From contig JAGGWC010000177.1 of NCBI GenBank assembly GCA_021157645.1, positions 1 to 9,739 of the forward strand: a stretch of 9,739 nucleotides of DNA. The letters run 5' to 3'. The translations under genes were made by a program, and so were the position numbers. How positions within the stretch are numbered: position 1 is the first letter of the stretch; the number at the start of each line of letters is the position of its first letter. Source of the stretch: Candidatus Cloacimonadota bacterium (GTDB taxonomy: Bacteria; Cloacimonadota; Cloacimonadia; Cloacimonadales; TCS61). Below are positions 1 to 8,072 of the stretch, one piece after another. The notes below the pieces were generated by a model. That model was not told the origin of the DNA, did no database searches, and was given only the letters and a program-made list of their open reading frames with translations.

Positions 1-1692
1 GATCTTTTTGATAAAAAGGCTTATGAATTGCTTTCAAACGGGCAAACCGATGGTATTTTCCAATTTGAGTCGGGTGGTATGAAAAAATATCTTATTGCCC
101 TGCAACCCAATATATTTGAAGATCTCATTGCAATGGTAGCTCTCTATAGACCTGGTCCAATGCAATTCATTGATAAATTTATTAACAGAAAGCAGGGGAG
201 AGAGAAAATATCTTATCTTCATCAATTGACAGAAAATTCACTTAAAGAAACCTATGGAGTAACTGTTTATCAGGAACAAGTGATGCAGATCGCTCGAGAG
301 ATGGGTGGCTTAAGTGGGGCTGAAGCAGATACTTTACGAAAAGCCATTAGCAAGAAGAAGATACAAACAATGGAAAAATTGAAGGTTAAATTTGTTGAAG
401 GAGCTTCTACAAACGGTGTTAAACCACAAATAATTGAAACTATCTGGAATAATTGGTTAGAATTTGCCAACTATGCTTTCAATAAAAGCCATGCTACTGC
501 TTATGCCTATATAGCTTTCCAAACTGCATATTTAAAATCCCACTACCCTGTAGAATTTATGGCAGCCTTACTATCTTTAGAAGATAATCCTAATAAAATA
601 CCTTATTTTGTGGATGAATGCAAAGTGATGGGCATAGAAGTAATACCACCTAACATCAATCAAAGCCAAAATGAATTTGTTGTACATGGCAAGAAAATAC
701 TCTTTGGTTTGCATGCTATAAAAAATGTTGGTAGTGCAGCTATTAATGCAATGATCAAAGACAGAAATGAAGCGGGAGAATATAAAACAATATTTGATTT
801 TTGTTCACGTTCAGATACAATGTGTGTAAATAAATCTGTTTTGGAAAGTTTGATTGGATCAGGTGCTATGGATGATTTAGAAGGAAACCGAGCACAGAAA
901 TATCAGGCAATTGAAAATGCAATGGAATATGGTTCGGGGGTACAGGAGGAAAAGAAACGAGGACAGATGATGTTCTTTGATGCGTTTGAAGAAGAAGATA
1001 ATTGCCAGCCAAAGTTACCTTCACTCCATGAATGGTCGCTTCAAGAAAAACTCAGGTATGAAAAACAAGTGCTGGGTTATTATTTGTCAGGTCATCCACT
1101 AAATCAATATCGTGAATTAATTAAATTATTTGTAAATGCTTCATCAGATATTTCCGAACAAACTTTAGAAAAAGTCCCAACCAAGATAGCCATTGCAGGG
1201 GTAGTCTCAGAAATTATCAAGAAAAGTGATAAGAAAGGAAATCCTTTTGCCATAATTATTATGGAAGATCTTAATGGAAAATTCGAAGTGACCCTTTTTA
1301 GAGATGACTATCTAAAATATATCAGAATAATGCTTGAGGGACAAGAATTATTTATCTTAGGTAAAAAATCAAATTACTCCAATGGCGGTGATAATATACT
1401 TCGGATTATACCTACTAAAATTATGCACTTTGATGAATTACAGAAAGAGCTTGCCGGTGAAGTTTATCTTAAAATGAAAGAAATTGATTTTAGTGATGAA
1501 TTTTCAGATAAACTAAAAAAATATATGAGGGAAAACCGTGGCAACTTTAATATTCAAATTGCTTTAGAAACATCTTCTTTCAGAACACTTAATCTTCATC
1601 CGAAAGATATCAAAATATTCCCAAATGCGCAGCTAAGAGAACTTTGTGAGAGTATCGAAGGATTACAACCAAAATTGTCATTAAATTATTAA
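1..1692 (+). CDS. dnaE: DNA polymerase III alpha subunit, C-terminal half (5'-truncated)
   Basis: Catalytic subunit of the replicative DNA polymerase III; extends DNA at the fork while bound to the sliding clamp. The frame is open to base 1, so the gene enters from the left. The TTG at 28 is not a real start, because the conserved FQFESGGM segment follows at once. Counting codons from base 1 there are 563 residues, about half of a usual 1100-1200-residue DnaE. Visible parts are a fingers segment with FNKSHATAYAY (from 160), a helix-hairpin-helix region around 234-253 (FGLHAIKNVG), a likely internal clamp-binding motif QMMFF (322-326), the LGYYLSGHP motif near 358, and an OB-fold of about 395-480. 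The PHP domain and, by comparison with E. coli DnaE, the catalytic aspartates lie upstream of the window. The tail after the OB-fold is short and poorly conserved. The FQFESGG form resembles Bacteroidetes-type DnaE. Identity is secure; only completeness is unknown. Confidence 0.97.
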   Translation, partial: DLFDKKAYELLSNGQTDGIFQFESGGMKKYLIALQPNIFEDLIAMVALYRPGPMQFIDKFINRKQGREKISYLHQLTENSLKETYGVTVYQEQVMQIAREMGGLSGAEADTLRKAISKKKIQTMEKLKVKFVEGASTNGVKPQIIETIWNNWLEFANYAFNKSHATAYAYIAFQTAYLKSHYPVEFMAALLSLEDNPNKIPYFVDECKVMGIEVIPPNINQSQNEFVVHGKKILFGLHAIKNVGSAAINAMIKDRNEAGEYKTIFDFCSRSDTMCVNKSVLESLIGSGAMDDLEGNRAQKYQAIENAMEYGSGVQEEKKRGQMMFFDAFEEEDNCQPKLPSLHEWSLQEKLRYEKQVLGYYLSGHPLNQYRELIKLFVNASSDISEQTLEKVPTKIAIAGVVSEIIKKSDKKGNPFAIIIMEDLNGKFEVTLFRDDYLKYIRIMLEGQELFILGKKSNYSNGGDNILRIIPTKIMHFDELQKELAGEVYLKMKEIDFSDEFSDKLKKYMRENRGNFNIQIALETSSFRTLNLHPKDIKIFPNAQLRELCESIEGLQPKLSLNY

Positions 1693-1705
1693 AAAAGGAG
1701 ATTTT

Positions 1706-3031
1706 ATGAAATTATTATTAGTAATAGTTTTTATTATATTGTCTTTCTCACTGCTTTTTACAGATCAATTACCAATTTCTGTAGATTTAAATAGATTCTT
1801 AGATGATTCTAATAATACGGTCTTTGATATAAACTATCAGCTTACTTATAATTTTCTACATTTTGAAAAGACTGATGCGGGGTTTGTTGCAAATCTTAAG
1901 GTTGAATATTCATTATTGATGGATGAAAAGATAATAGATAAAGGTAACTTTTCAAATAAAATTATTTTTCCCAATCAGGAAATGACCAAATCTGGGAAAC
2001 TGTTCAGAGATAAGATTTCCGTTACTTTGCCCAGTTCAGGTTATACAATGCAGCTTTCATTTTACGATACTAGTTCAGATCTGTATTCTTCATGGTCAAA
2101 GGATTTAAATATATTAAAAAGAGATTCTTTTTTGAGTGATCTAGAGTTTTCTTCCAACATCGTAACAGATACGACAGATTATCTGGATAAATTCCATCGG
2201 GATGACCAACTTTTCTTTATTAATTGTAATCATATTTATAGTAAAGAAACAGTAGATTCATTGTACCTTTATTTTGAAGTTGGGAATGGACACTATCCCG
2301 TGGGAAAACTTTATGAGAAGATCAATATTATTAAAGATGATGATACCGTAAAAGTGATCACGCAAGAATTAAACTGTCACGGGAACAAATTACCTCAGAT
2401 ACGCAAAATAGATATTTCCAATCTTGAAGAAGGTTATCATAAGATCAATCTTGAAATTATTGATCCGGTTTCAAATGCTGTAAATAAGACAGAAGATTAT
2501 TTTAGTATTAAGAAAGAAAGTGTAAGTAATTACAGACTTTTTGTGGAACTGGAGGATGAAATTATACTGATGAAATATTTTTTATCTTCAGCTAAAACAA
2601 AGATCTGGAAGAATCTTACTGATGACGGTAAGTTGCAATTTATTGATAGATTTTGGGAAATTAATGATTCGGATGTTTCTACAAAGAGAAATGAATTTTA
2701 TGAATTAATCAGAGAACGTATCAAATATTGTAATAATCATTATTCCCATTTTGGCAAAGGTTGGAAAACTGATCAGGGAAGGATATATATTAAATATGGT
2801 GAACCGGATGATATTTTGTACGATTACACAGATCTTTCAACGAAATATGCACAAAAAAAATATGAGATATGGAAATTTAGAACGCATTATAATTACACCT
2901 ATCTTTTCCTTGATTTTCAGACAAATGGGAATTATAAACTGATTTACAGTGATAATGATCCAAATGAATCAAGTTCCACAGATCTAGAAAAATATTTAGG
3001 TGAGAATTTTGATATGGGCCTATTAAATTAA
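1706..3031 (+). CDS. GWxTD-domain secreted protein, function unknown
   Basis: A 441-residue protein with a hydrophobic N-terminal signal sequence (about residues 3-18 after one Lys). No lipobox cysteine is visible, so periplasmic or surface export is inferred. Residues 20-280 look like beta-rich extracellular sequence with no family I recognise. The C-terminal third carries the GWxTD domain: charged helices (FIDRFWEIND), then GWKTD at 352-356, followed by RIYIKYGEPDDI and YEIWKF. That order is characteristic of the family, which is known mainly from Bacteroidetes/Chlorobi-related and Acidobacteria-like lineages and has no assigned biochemical function. The start is supported by AAAGGAG at 1694-1700, five bases before ATG. 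The gene begins 13 nt after dnaE, so read-through transcription is likely, although no functional link to replication is evident. Domain call confident; role unknown. Confidence 0.85.
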   Translation: MKLLLVIVFIILSFSLLFTDQLPISVDLNRFLDDSNNTVFDINYQLTYNFLHFEKTDAGFVANLKVEYSLLMDEKIIDKGNFSNKIIFPNQEMTKSGKLFRDKISVTLPSSGYTMQLSFYDTSSDLYSSWSKDLNILKRDSFLSDLEFSSNIVTDTTDYLDKFHRDDQLFFINCNHIYSKETVDSLYLYFEVGNGHYPVGKLYEKINIIKDDDTVKVITQELNCHGNKLPQIRKIDISNLEEGYHKINLEIIDPVSNAVNKTEDYFSIKKESVSNYRLFVELEDEIILMKYFLSSAKTKIWKNLTDDGKLQFIDRFWEINDSDVSTKRNEFYELIRERIKYCNNHYSHFGKGWKTDQGRIYIKYGEPDDILYDYTDLSTKYAQKKYEIWKFRTHYNYTYLFLDFQTNGNYKLIYSDNDPNESSSTDLEKYLGENFDMGLLN

Positions 3032-3151
3032 TAATTTTAACGGGCATAATAAATTAAGTTAGAAAGGTTTGAAATAAGGTTTGCATAAGGAATGTATTTT
3101 AATAAAAATAATTTAATCTATTTATAATGATTGAAATTGATATTAATAAAG
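3032..3151. other. Convergent intergenic spacer, no terminator seen
   Basis: This 120-bp AT-rich gap lies between the convergent 3' ends of the GWxTD gene and yraN. I see no GC-rich hairpin followed by a T-run on either strand, although two genes end here. Termination may depend on Rho or on weak AT-rich structure. No ORF of note is present. Confidence 0.5.
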
Positions 3152-3520
3152 TTAAAAAATAGGACTAAATGCTTCTTTGATATGTTTTAAAGTTATGTGA
3201 TTATCATGAGTAAGAATTATAATTACATCGAACCGTGTGTACAAATTTTCATATTGATGATTTTTTGAGAGAAAATAAGAAGCTGTTTTGGAAATTTTTT
3301 TTCTTTTAGAAATAGAGATGCTATTCAGAGCAGAATCAAGATTGCTGGATCTTGTTTTAACTTCAATGAATACTAATGTCCCGTTGTCTAAGCTGATAAT
3401 ATCGATCTCACCATAAGGAGAATGGAAATTTGTATTTATAATTTTGTGTTTATTTGAAATTAGAAATTCTTTTGCTTTTTTTTCTCCTTTTGCTCCTATA
3501 TATTTAATATTATTAATCAT
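3152..3520 (-). CDS. yraN: YraN family (UPF0102) endonuclease-like protein
   Basis: A 122-residue protein, normal for UPF0102. The conserved core is present: an N-terminal G-x-x-G-E-x-x-A segment (G9, G12, E13, A16), GEIDII at 37-42 and FIEVKTR at 51-57. D40, E53 and K55 make the PD-(D/E)XK pattern of the Holliday-junction-resolvase-like nuclease fold. The cellular role is unproven; DNA processing is inferred from the fold. In many bacteria yraN sits near rnhB, but here it stands alone, on the strand opposite its neighbours, divergent to priA. The ATG at 3518-3520 is chosen because the family motif begins only eight residues later. No Shine-Dalgarno sequence precedes it: the upstream bases read as a T-run on the coding strand. 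A promoter-like TTGACA lies just beyond and could give a leaderless transcript. Confidence 0.9.
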   Translation of the reverse strand: MINNIKYIGAKGEKKAKEFLISNKHKIINTNFHSPYGEIDIISLDNGTLVFIEVKTRSSNLDSALNSISISKRKKISKTASYFLSKNHQYENLYTRFDVIIILTHDNHITLKHIKEAFSPIF

Positions 3521-3526
3521 AAAAAA

Positions 3527-3554
3527 AAGATATTAGTGGTATAAAAAATGTCAA
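3527..3554 (-). promoter_or_regulatory. Candidate sigma70-type promoter of yraN
   Basis: On the minus strand, a perfect TTGACA (-35) occupies 3549-3554. After a 16-base spacer comes TATCTT (3527-3532), a four-of-six match to TATAAT. Transcription from it would begin close to the yraN ATG at 3520, matching the missing Shine-Dalgarno sequence. An alternative TAATAT (3530-3535) is better in sequence but only 13 bases from the -35. The prediction is by eye only. Confidence 0.35.
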
Positions 3555-3640
3555 TAAATTAAAAACCAGCTAATTTAATATTTGAAGACATTGTGTGTAA
3601 AAAAGTTTATTATCCGTAAAAATTTTATGCTTTTACAGCA

Positions 3641-3646
3641 GGAGGG
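3641..3646 (+). promoter_or_regulatory. Distant Shine-Dalgarno of priA
   Basis: GGAGGG is the only strong ribosome-binding sequence before priA. It ends 15 bases before the ATG at 3662, against a usual 5-9. No standard in-frame start codon other than a weak CTG (3647-3649) lies between, and PriA homologues begin with the MKYYQIALPI-like segment, so the ATG is kept. Looping of the spacer or reduced initiation are both possible. Confidence 0.5.
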
Positions 3647-3661
3647 CTGTTTCATATAGTT

Positions 3662-6049
3662 ATGAAATATTATCAAATCGCACTTCCTATTAACGTTACG
3701 AAACTCTATATTTATAAGAATGAAAAAGAGATCATAGCAGGTTGCAGAGTGCTGGTTTCATTTAATAATACATTCCATACAGGTATAGTTTGGCAGGAAA
3801 CCAATAAAATTGATGAAAAGATCAAATATAAAGATATTCTTGAGATCGTTGATGAAGAACCAAAAATATCTTCTGAGTTATTGGAGCTGGCTTTGTGGAT
3901 CAGTAAATACTATAGATGTAGTTTAGGACAGTCACTTTCAGCAATGCTTCCCTCTGCTTTCAACGTTCAATTGCAGAGAAAGATAAAATTAGCAGATATC
4001 TCAAAATCCAATCTTGATAATGGACCAGCACAAAGAATAGTAGAAGCACTCAATAATGATTGGCAGGATATTCCTAAATTGAAAGAGAAATTAAAGATCA
4101 AATCCTCTGAATTTAATACTGCTTTAGAAGAGTTGGAGAATAGTGGAATTATTGAGATCAATCGGGTATTTGATGAGAAGATCAAGAAGAAGATCGCAAA
4201 TTTTGTAACATTATTAAAAGTTGATAAATTACCTGTTCTCACTACAAAGCAAACAGAAGCATATGAATATATGAAAAACATAGCAACAGATTTCCCACTT
4301 GCTAAAATTGCAAGTAAATTCAGCTATTCAATTGTTAAAGCTTTAAGAAATAAAGGTCTCTTGACTATAGATTCGCGAGAAGTAAAAAGGGAATATTTTT
4401 CCTTTCCAAAAAAAAGGAAAATTAAAAATATTCAACTGACATCAGAACAAAAAACTGCTATTTCTAGCGTAAACAAATATGTTCGCTTGGAAGAATATCA
4501 TCCGTTTTTGCTCTTTGGAATTACCGGCAGTGGCAAGACAGAAGTTTATATTGAAATAATAAAGAGTGTGCTAAAGAAAAACAAAACTGCTCTTATGCTG
4601 GTTCCTGAAATTGCACTTACGCCGCAGATGGTTGACAGGTTCTTTAATGCTTTTGGAGAGGATATTGCTATCCTGCACAGTCACCTGAATGATCGTCAGA
4701 GATGGGAACAGTGGAACAAAATAAAATCTGGTAAAAGTAAAATCGTGATAGGAGCACGCAGTGCAATATTTGCACCACTCAAAAATCTAGGCGTGATTAT
4801 TGTTGATGAGGAACATGAAACAACCTACAAACAAGAAAATACCCCGCGTTATAATGGACGTGATCTTTCTATTTTGCGGGCAAAAATGAACAATGCAGTA
4901 GTCATTCTGGGAAGTGCAACTCCTTCGCTGGAAAGCTGGAACAATTTTAACCATGACAGGTTTACTCTGCTGGAATTATCTCACCGTCCACTCTCCTATG
5001 AGCTTCCAACTATTGAAATAATTGATATGAAAAAAGAGAAAGATCCAAAACTATTGCTTTCGGCTAAACTGAAGACAAAGATCGAAGAAAAATTGAAACT
5101 CAAGGAACAGATAATTTTGCTGCAGAACAGAAGAGGTCATTCCTCTTTTGTGCAGTGTATATCCTGCGGAAATATATTTGAATGTTCGCATTGTGATATA
5201 TCTATGAAATTTCATAGTCACACTTCAGAATTGATTTGTCATTATTGCGGACACAGAACACCAATGCCAAGGAAGTGCCCGGAATGCGGAAGCTATATGT
5301 TCACATTTGGAGCATCCGGTACTCAGCAGATCGAAAAACAGCTGAATATACTTTTTCCAAAAGCCAGAATTTTAAGAATGGATTCCGATAGTGCAGGAAG
5401 CAAAGAGAGTTATAATTCTATGTTTACAAGAATGAGAGAGGGAACGATTGATATATTATTAGGAACACAGATGATAGCAAAGGGGCTAGATTTTGAAAAT
5501 GTAACATTAGTCGGAGTGATCTCTGCCGATATTGGGCTTAATGTCCCAGATTTCAGGGCTGCTGAACGCACTTTTCAACTGCTCACTCAAGTGGCAGGCA
5601 GGTCAGGGCGTGGTAAAAAATCAGGTGAAGTTATTATCCAGACATATAATCCTGATCACTACTCCATTACAACTGCTTTAGAGCAGAACTTTTTAACCTT
5701 TGTTGAAAAAGAGTTGAGATTGAGAAAGCATTTGAAATATCCACCAGAATATCGACTGGCAAGAATAGTGTTCTCTCATAAGAATAAGGAATATTTGAAA
5801 GAGCAAATAAATAAAAATGTAAAAATTATCAATCAATTAAATAACCTTTTCGAACCTAGTAAATTGATTATTTTAGGACCGGTTGAAACTCCCATTGCCA
5901 GAATACAGAATAGTTACAGGTACCATCTTATCCTTAAAGCCGACAGTGTTAAGATCGTTTCATCAGCGATGAGTTTTTTAAAAGATAATTTGAAGATTAG
6001 TAGCTCAATAAAACAGGTTATTGATATCGATCCCTATAGTTTGATGTAG
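3662..6049 (+). CDS. priA: Primosomal protein N' (replication-restart helicase PriA)
   Basis: A 795-residue superfamily 2 3'-to-5' DNA helicase that recognises stalled forks and D-loops and reloads the replisome; it is somewhat longer than E. coli PriA (732). In order: an N-terminal 3'-end-binding domain (about 1-105, opening YYQIALPINV), a winged-helix-like stretch to about 200, and the helicase core with Walker A GSGKT (289-293), Walker B DEEH (382-385), GSATPS (417-422), GTQMIAKG (601-608) and QVAGRSGRG (643-651). Eight cysteines in four CxxC pairs (499/502, 508/511, 526/529, 539/542) form the two zinc sites inserted in the helicase. The C-terminus ends IDPYSLM, as is usual in the family. 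All key residues are intact. The gene is divergent from yraN and followed by a 213-bp spacer, so it is probably its own transcription unit. Confidence 0.97.
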   Translation: MKYYQIALPINVTKLYIYKNEKEIIAGCRVLVSFNNTFHTGIVWQETNKIDEKIKYKDILEIVDEEPKISSELLELALWISKYYRCSLGQSLSAMLPSAFNVQLQRKIKLADISKSNLDNGPAQRIVEALNNDWQDIPKLKEKLKIKSSEFNTALEELENSGIIEINRVFDEKIKKKIANFVTLLKVDKLPVLTTKQTEAYEYMKNIATDFPLAKIASKFSYSIVKALRNKGLLTIDSREVKREYFSFPKKRKIKNIQLTSEQKTAISSVNKYVRLEEYHPFLLFGITGSGKTEVYIEIIKSVLKKNKTALMLVPEIALTPQMVDRFFNAFGEDIAILHSHLNDRQRWEQWNKIKSGKSKIVIGARSAIFAPLKNLGVIIVDEEHETTYKQENTPRYNGRDLSILRAKMNNAVVILGSATPSLESWNNFNHDRFTLLELSHRPLSYELPTIEIIDMKKEKDPKLLLSAKLKTKIEEKLKLKEQIILLQNRRGHSSFVQCISCGNIFECSHCDISMKFHSHTSELICHYCGHRTPMPRKCPECGSYMFTFGASGTQQIEKQLNILFPKARILRMDSDSAGSKESYNSMFTRMREGTIDILLGTQMIAKGLDFENVTLVGVISADIGLNVPDFRAAERTFQLLTQVAGRSGRGKKSGEVIIQTYNPDHYSITTALEQNFLTFVEKELRLRKHLKYPPEYRLARIVFSHKNKEYLKEQINKNVKIINQLNNLFEPSKLIILGPVETPIARIQNSYRYHLILKADSVKIVSSAMSFLKDNLKISSSIKQVIDIDPYSLM

Positions 6050-6262
6050 TAATATTCTCTTACAGCCAACTCAATATTGGGAAAAAGAACCACTCTTATC
6101 GTTCCAACCTGAAATGAATTAGCAATAATAAATTGACGTAATAAGGATGTAAAAAAAAACTTGAAACAAGTTACTTTAAACGCAGCACAAATATGCGTCA
6201 GTAGTTTTTCTTGACGTAGAACTTTAAGAAAAGATGAAGTAATCATTAATAGCGGAGGATAA
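6050..6262. other. Spacer between priA and acyl-CoA dehydrogenase
   Basis: A 213-bp intergenic region. It holds a 6-bp AT-rich inverted repeat (6158-6163 with 6167-6172), two copies of TTGACGTA (6133-6140 and 6211-6218) and a 7-bp inverted repeat described separately. I could not find a convincing -35/-10 pair for the downstream gene. A minus-strand open frame fills the region but resembles nothing I know and was not called. Confidence 0.5.
6194..6218 (+). promoter_or_regulatory. Inverted repeat upstream of acyl-CoA dehydrogenase
   Basis: TGCGTCA (6194-6200) and TGACGTA (6212-6218) can pair over seven positions, with one G-U in RNA, around an 11-base loop. The element ends 44 bases before the ATG at 6263. 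TTGACGTA also occurs once more at 6133-6140. This could be an operator for a dimeric regulator or a 5'-leader hairpin; the sequence alone cannot decide. There is no T-run, so it is not a typical terminator. Confidence 0.3.
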
Positions 6263-7408
6263 ATGGATTATTTTTTAACCGAAGAACAATTAGAAATAAA
6301 AGAGATAGCTCGCAAAGTTGCAGAAGAAAAGATCAAACCAGTTAGAGCAAAATATGATAAAGGACACGAATTTCCGTGGGAGATCGTAGAAGTATTTAAA
6401 CAGACAGACCTCTTTGCTGTACTGGTTCCGGAAGAGTATGACGGTATAAGTGGCAAGGTAGTGGATATCGCAATAATAACTGAAGAGTTCAGTCGTGTTT
6501 GCGGTGGGATCGGTCTTTCACTTGGCGGTTCAGGTTTGGGAATGTACCCTATCCTTATCTCCGGAAGTGAAAAACAGAAACAGAAATATCTTCCTAAAAT
6601 AGCTAATGGAGAAATCTTGGCAGCTTTTGCTTTAACAGAAGCAAATGCTGGATCTGATGCTGGCGGCATGGAAACTACTGCAGTAAGAGATGGCGATCAT
6701 TACATTCTTAACGGTACAAAACAGTGGATCACAAATGGTGGAGAAGCTGATCTTTATACTGTTTTCGTGCTGACTAATAAAGCAAAGGGAGCACGTGGTG
6801 CATCCTGTATAATCGTTGAAAAGGGAACAGAAGGTTTTTCATTTGGGAAGAAAGAAGATAAAATGGGTATTCGGGGTTCAACTACTAGAGAACTGATTTT
6901 TGATAATTGCAGGGTTCCTGTAGAAAATCTGGTCGGTCGGGAAGGAACTGGTTTCATGATCGCTATGAAAACACTTGATAAATCGCGCCCAATGGTTGCC
7001 GCACAAGCTATTGGGATTGCACAAGGTGCTTATGAAGAAGCTGCAAAATATGCTAAACAACGCCATCAATTCGGTAAACCAATCTCAGCTTTCCAGAGTG
7101 TTCAATTCATGTTGGCAGATATGGCAACTCAAATTGAAGCAGCCAGAGCGTTAGTTATGGCAACGGCAAGACTTATAGATTCAGGTGCAAAGAAATATGC
7201 TAAAGAATCTGCTATGTGCAAAGTATTTGCCTCAGATATGGCAATGAAAGTTACAACCGATGCAGTTCAGATATTAGGTGGATACGGATATATGAAAGAA
7301 TATCCTGTAGAAAAAATGATGCGTGATGCCAAGATAACCCAGATCTATGAAGGAACAAACCAAGTTCAAAGATCTGTGATAGCTTCCAATCTATTAAAGG
7401 AATTTTGA
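6263..7408 (+). CDS. Acyl-CoA dehydrogenase (short-chain/butyryl type likely)
   Basis: A 381-residue FAD enzyme that introduces an alpha,beta double bond into an acyl-CoA and passes electrons to electron-transfer flavoprotein. Length and architecture are complete: N-terminal helices, then signature 1 ALTEANAGSDAGG in the middle beta domain, then a C-terminal helical domain with signature 2 (Q-x2-GGYGY-x2-E-x4-K-x3-D). Residue E363 in IYEGTNQ matches the catalytic base of the short- and medium-chain enzymes. Overall similarity is to bacterial butyryl-CoA dehydrogenases, but chain length cannot be fixed by eye. No etfAB, thiolase or crotonase is in the window, so whether it serves beta-oxidation or butyrate-type fermentation is open. 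The start is backed by GGAGG at 6254-6258, four bases before ATG. queH follows 13 nt after the stop and may be co-transcribed. Confidence 0.95.
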   Translation: MDYFLTEEQLEIKEIARKVAEEKIKPVRAKYDKGHEFPWEIVEVFKQTDLFAVLVPEEYDGISGKVVDIAIITEEFSRVCGGIGLSLGGSGLGMYPILISGSEKQKQKYLPKIANGEILAAFALTEANAGSDAGGMETTAVRDGDHYILNGTKQWITNGGEADLYTVFVLTNKAKGARGASCIIVEKGTEGFSFGKKEDKMGIRGSTTRELIFDNCRVPVENLVGREGTGFMIAMKTLDKSRPMVAAQAIGIAQGAYEEAAKYAKQRHQFGKPISAFQSVQFMLADMATQIEAARALVMATARLIDSGAKKYAKESAMCKVFASDMAMKVTTDAVQILGGYGYMKEYPVEKMMRDAKITQIYEGTNQVQRSVIASNLLKEF

Positions 7409-7421
7409 TAAGTAAAAAATC

Positions 7422-7949
7422 ATGAAATTACTTGTTCATATTTGTTGTGCGCCGTGTTTCGCGGCGCCTTATTTTCATCTAAAGAAAGAAGGTCATGAAA
7501 TATATGGATTCTGGTATAATCATAATATTCACCCCTATACAGAATATAAAAAAAGATTAGAAACAGTGCAAAAATTTGCCGAAAAAGAAAATATCCCACT
7601 TATTGTAAAAGATAAATATGAATTGGAAAAATTCTTAAGAAAAGCAGCTTTTCGTGAACAGGAACGCTGTAGAAGTTGCTATTATGAACGCTTGAAATAT
7701 GCTGCAATTGTTGCTAAAAAAGGTAATTTTGATGCTTTTACCACAACGTTGCTTTATAGCAAATTCCAAAGACACGATCTGATAAAAGAAATTGGAGAGT
7801 CACTTTCTAAAGAATACAGCGTCAAATTTTATTACCGAGATTTCAGAGAGTACTGGAAAGAAGGTATGAAAATCTCCAGAGATTATAAAATGTACCGTCA
7901 GCAATATTGTGGTTGCATATACAGTGAACGTGATAGGTATTTGAAATAG
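7422..7949 (+). CDS. queH: Epoxyqueuosine reductase QueH
   Basis: A 175-residue DUF208 protein, the iron-sulfur enzyme that reduces epoxyqueuosine to queuosine at the wobble position of GUN-anticodon tRNAs; it is an unrelated replacement for QueG. Cysteine motifs diagnostic of the family are all present: HICCAPC (C8, C9, C12), CRSC (C83, C86) and YCGC (C163, C165), which supply the [4Fe-4S] cluster and a nearby metal site in the characterised Thermotoga protein. Length is typical. The ATG lies 13 nt past the acyl-CoA dehydrogenase stop with no good Shine-Dalgarno sequence, so translation may rely on ribosomes arriving from upstream. No other queuosine gene is in the window, and the pairing with acyl-CoA dehydrogenase suggests no shared pathway. 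Repeat copy A begins two bases after the stop codon. Confidence 0.93.
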   Translation: MKLLVHICCAPCFAAPYFHLKKEGHEIYGFWYNHNIHPYTEYKKRLETVQKFAEKENIPLIVKDKYELEKFLRKAAFREQERCRSCYYERLKYAAIVAKKGNFDAFTTTLLYSKFQRHDLIKEIGESLSKEYSVKFYYRDFREYWKEGMKISRDYKMYRQQYCGCIYSERDRYLK

Positions 7950-7950
7950 C

Positions 7951-8050
7951 TGTCTCTCTGAGGATTTCTTTCAAAGGCATTCGACGAAGAGTCTACAACA
8001 CTCCAGATTCTTCGAGGGAAGAGCAGGGAGAGTCTCTCAGAAAGACGGAG
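7951..8050 (+). repeat. Structured direct repeat, copy A
   Basis: This roughly 100-bp unit recurs at 8371-8470, exactly 420 bp downstream, with 9 differences by hand alignment (91% identity), eight of them transitions. The left edge is sharp at 7951 and the right edge fades near 8050. It is imperfectly palindromic at two levels. The ends TCTCTCTGAGG (7953-7963) and TCTCAGAAAGA (8035-8045) pair with one mismatch and one wobble. Inside, CGAAGAGTCT (7985-7994) pairs with AGATTCTTCG (8005-8014) around a 10-base loop, with one G-U. There is no T-run after the stem, so it is not a classical terminator, and no convincing protein is encoded. REP- or MITE-like origin is inferred. Confidence 0.9.
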
Positions 8051-8072
8051 TGAAATTATTTAGGTTTAAATT

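Noticed and set aside
28..30. TTG at 28 as the start of the polymerase gene
   Set aside because: The frame is open through base 1 with sequence fitting DnaE, and the protein would lack the catalytic palm; the gene is cut by the window edge.
6151..6172. AACTTG/CAAGTT hairpin next to an A-run, readable as a minus-strand terminator
   Set aside because: There is no minus-strand gene to its right that it could serve, and the stem is only 6 bp and AT-rich; likely chance.
6034..6246. Minus-strand open frame of 70 codons filling the priA-acyl-CoA dehydrogenase spacer
   Set aside because: It overlaps the priA end, has no ribosome site, an unusual Phe/Leu-rich composition expected from A-rich complement, and no resemblance I recognise.
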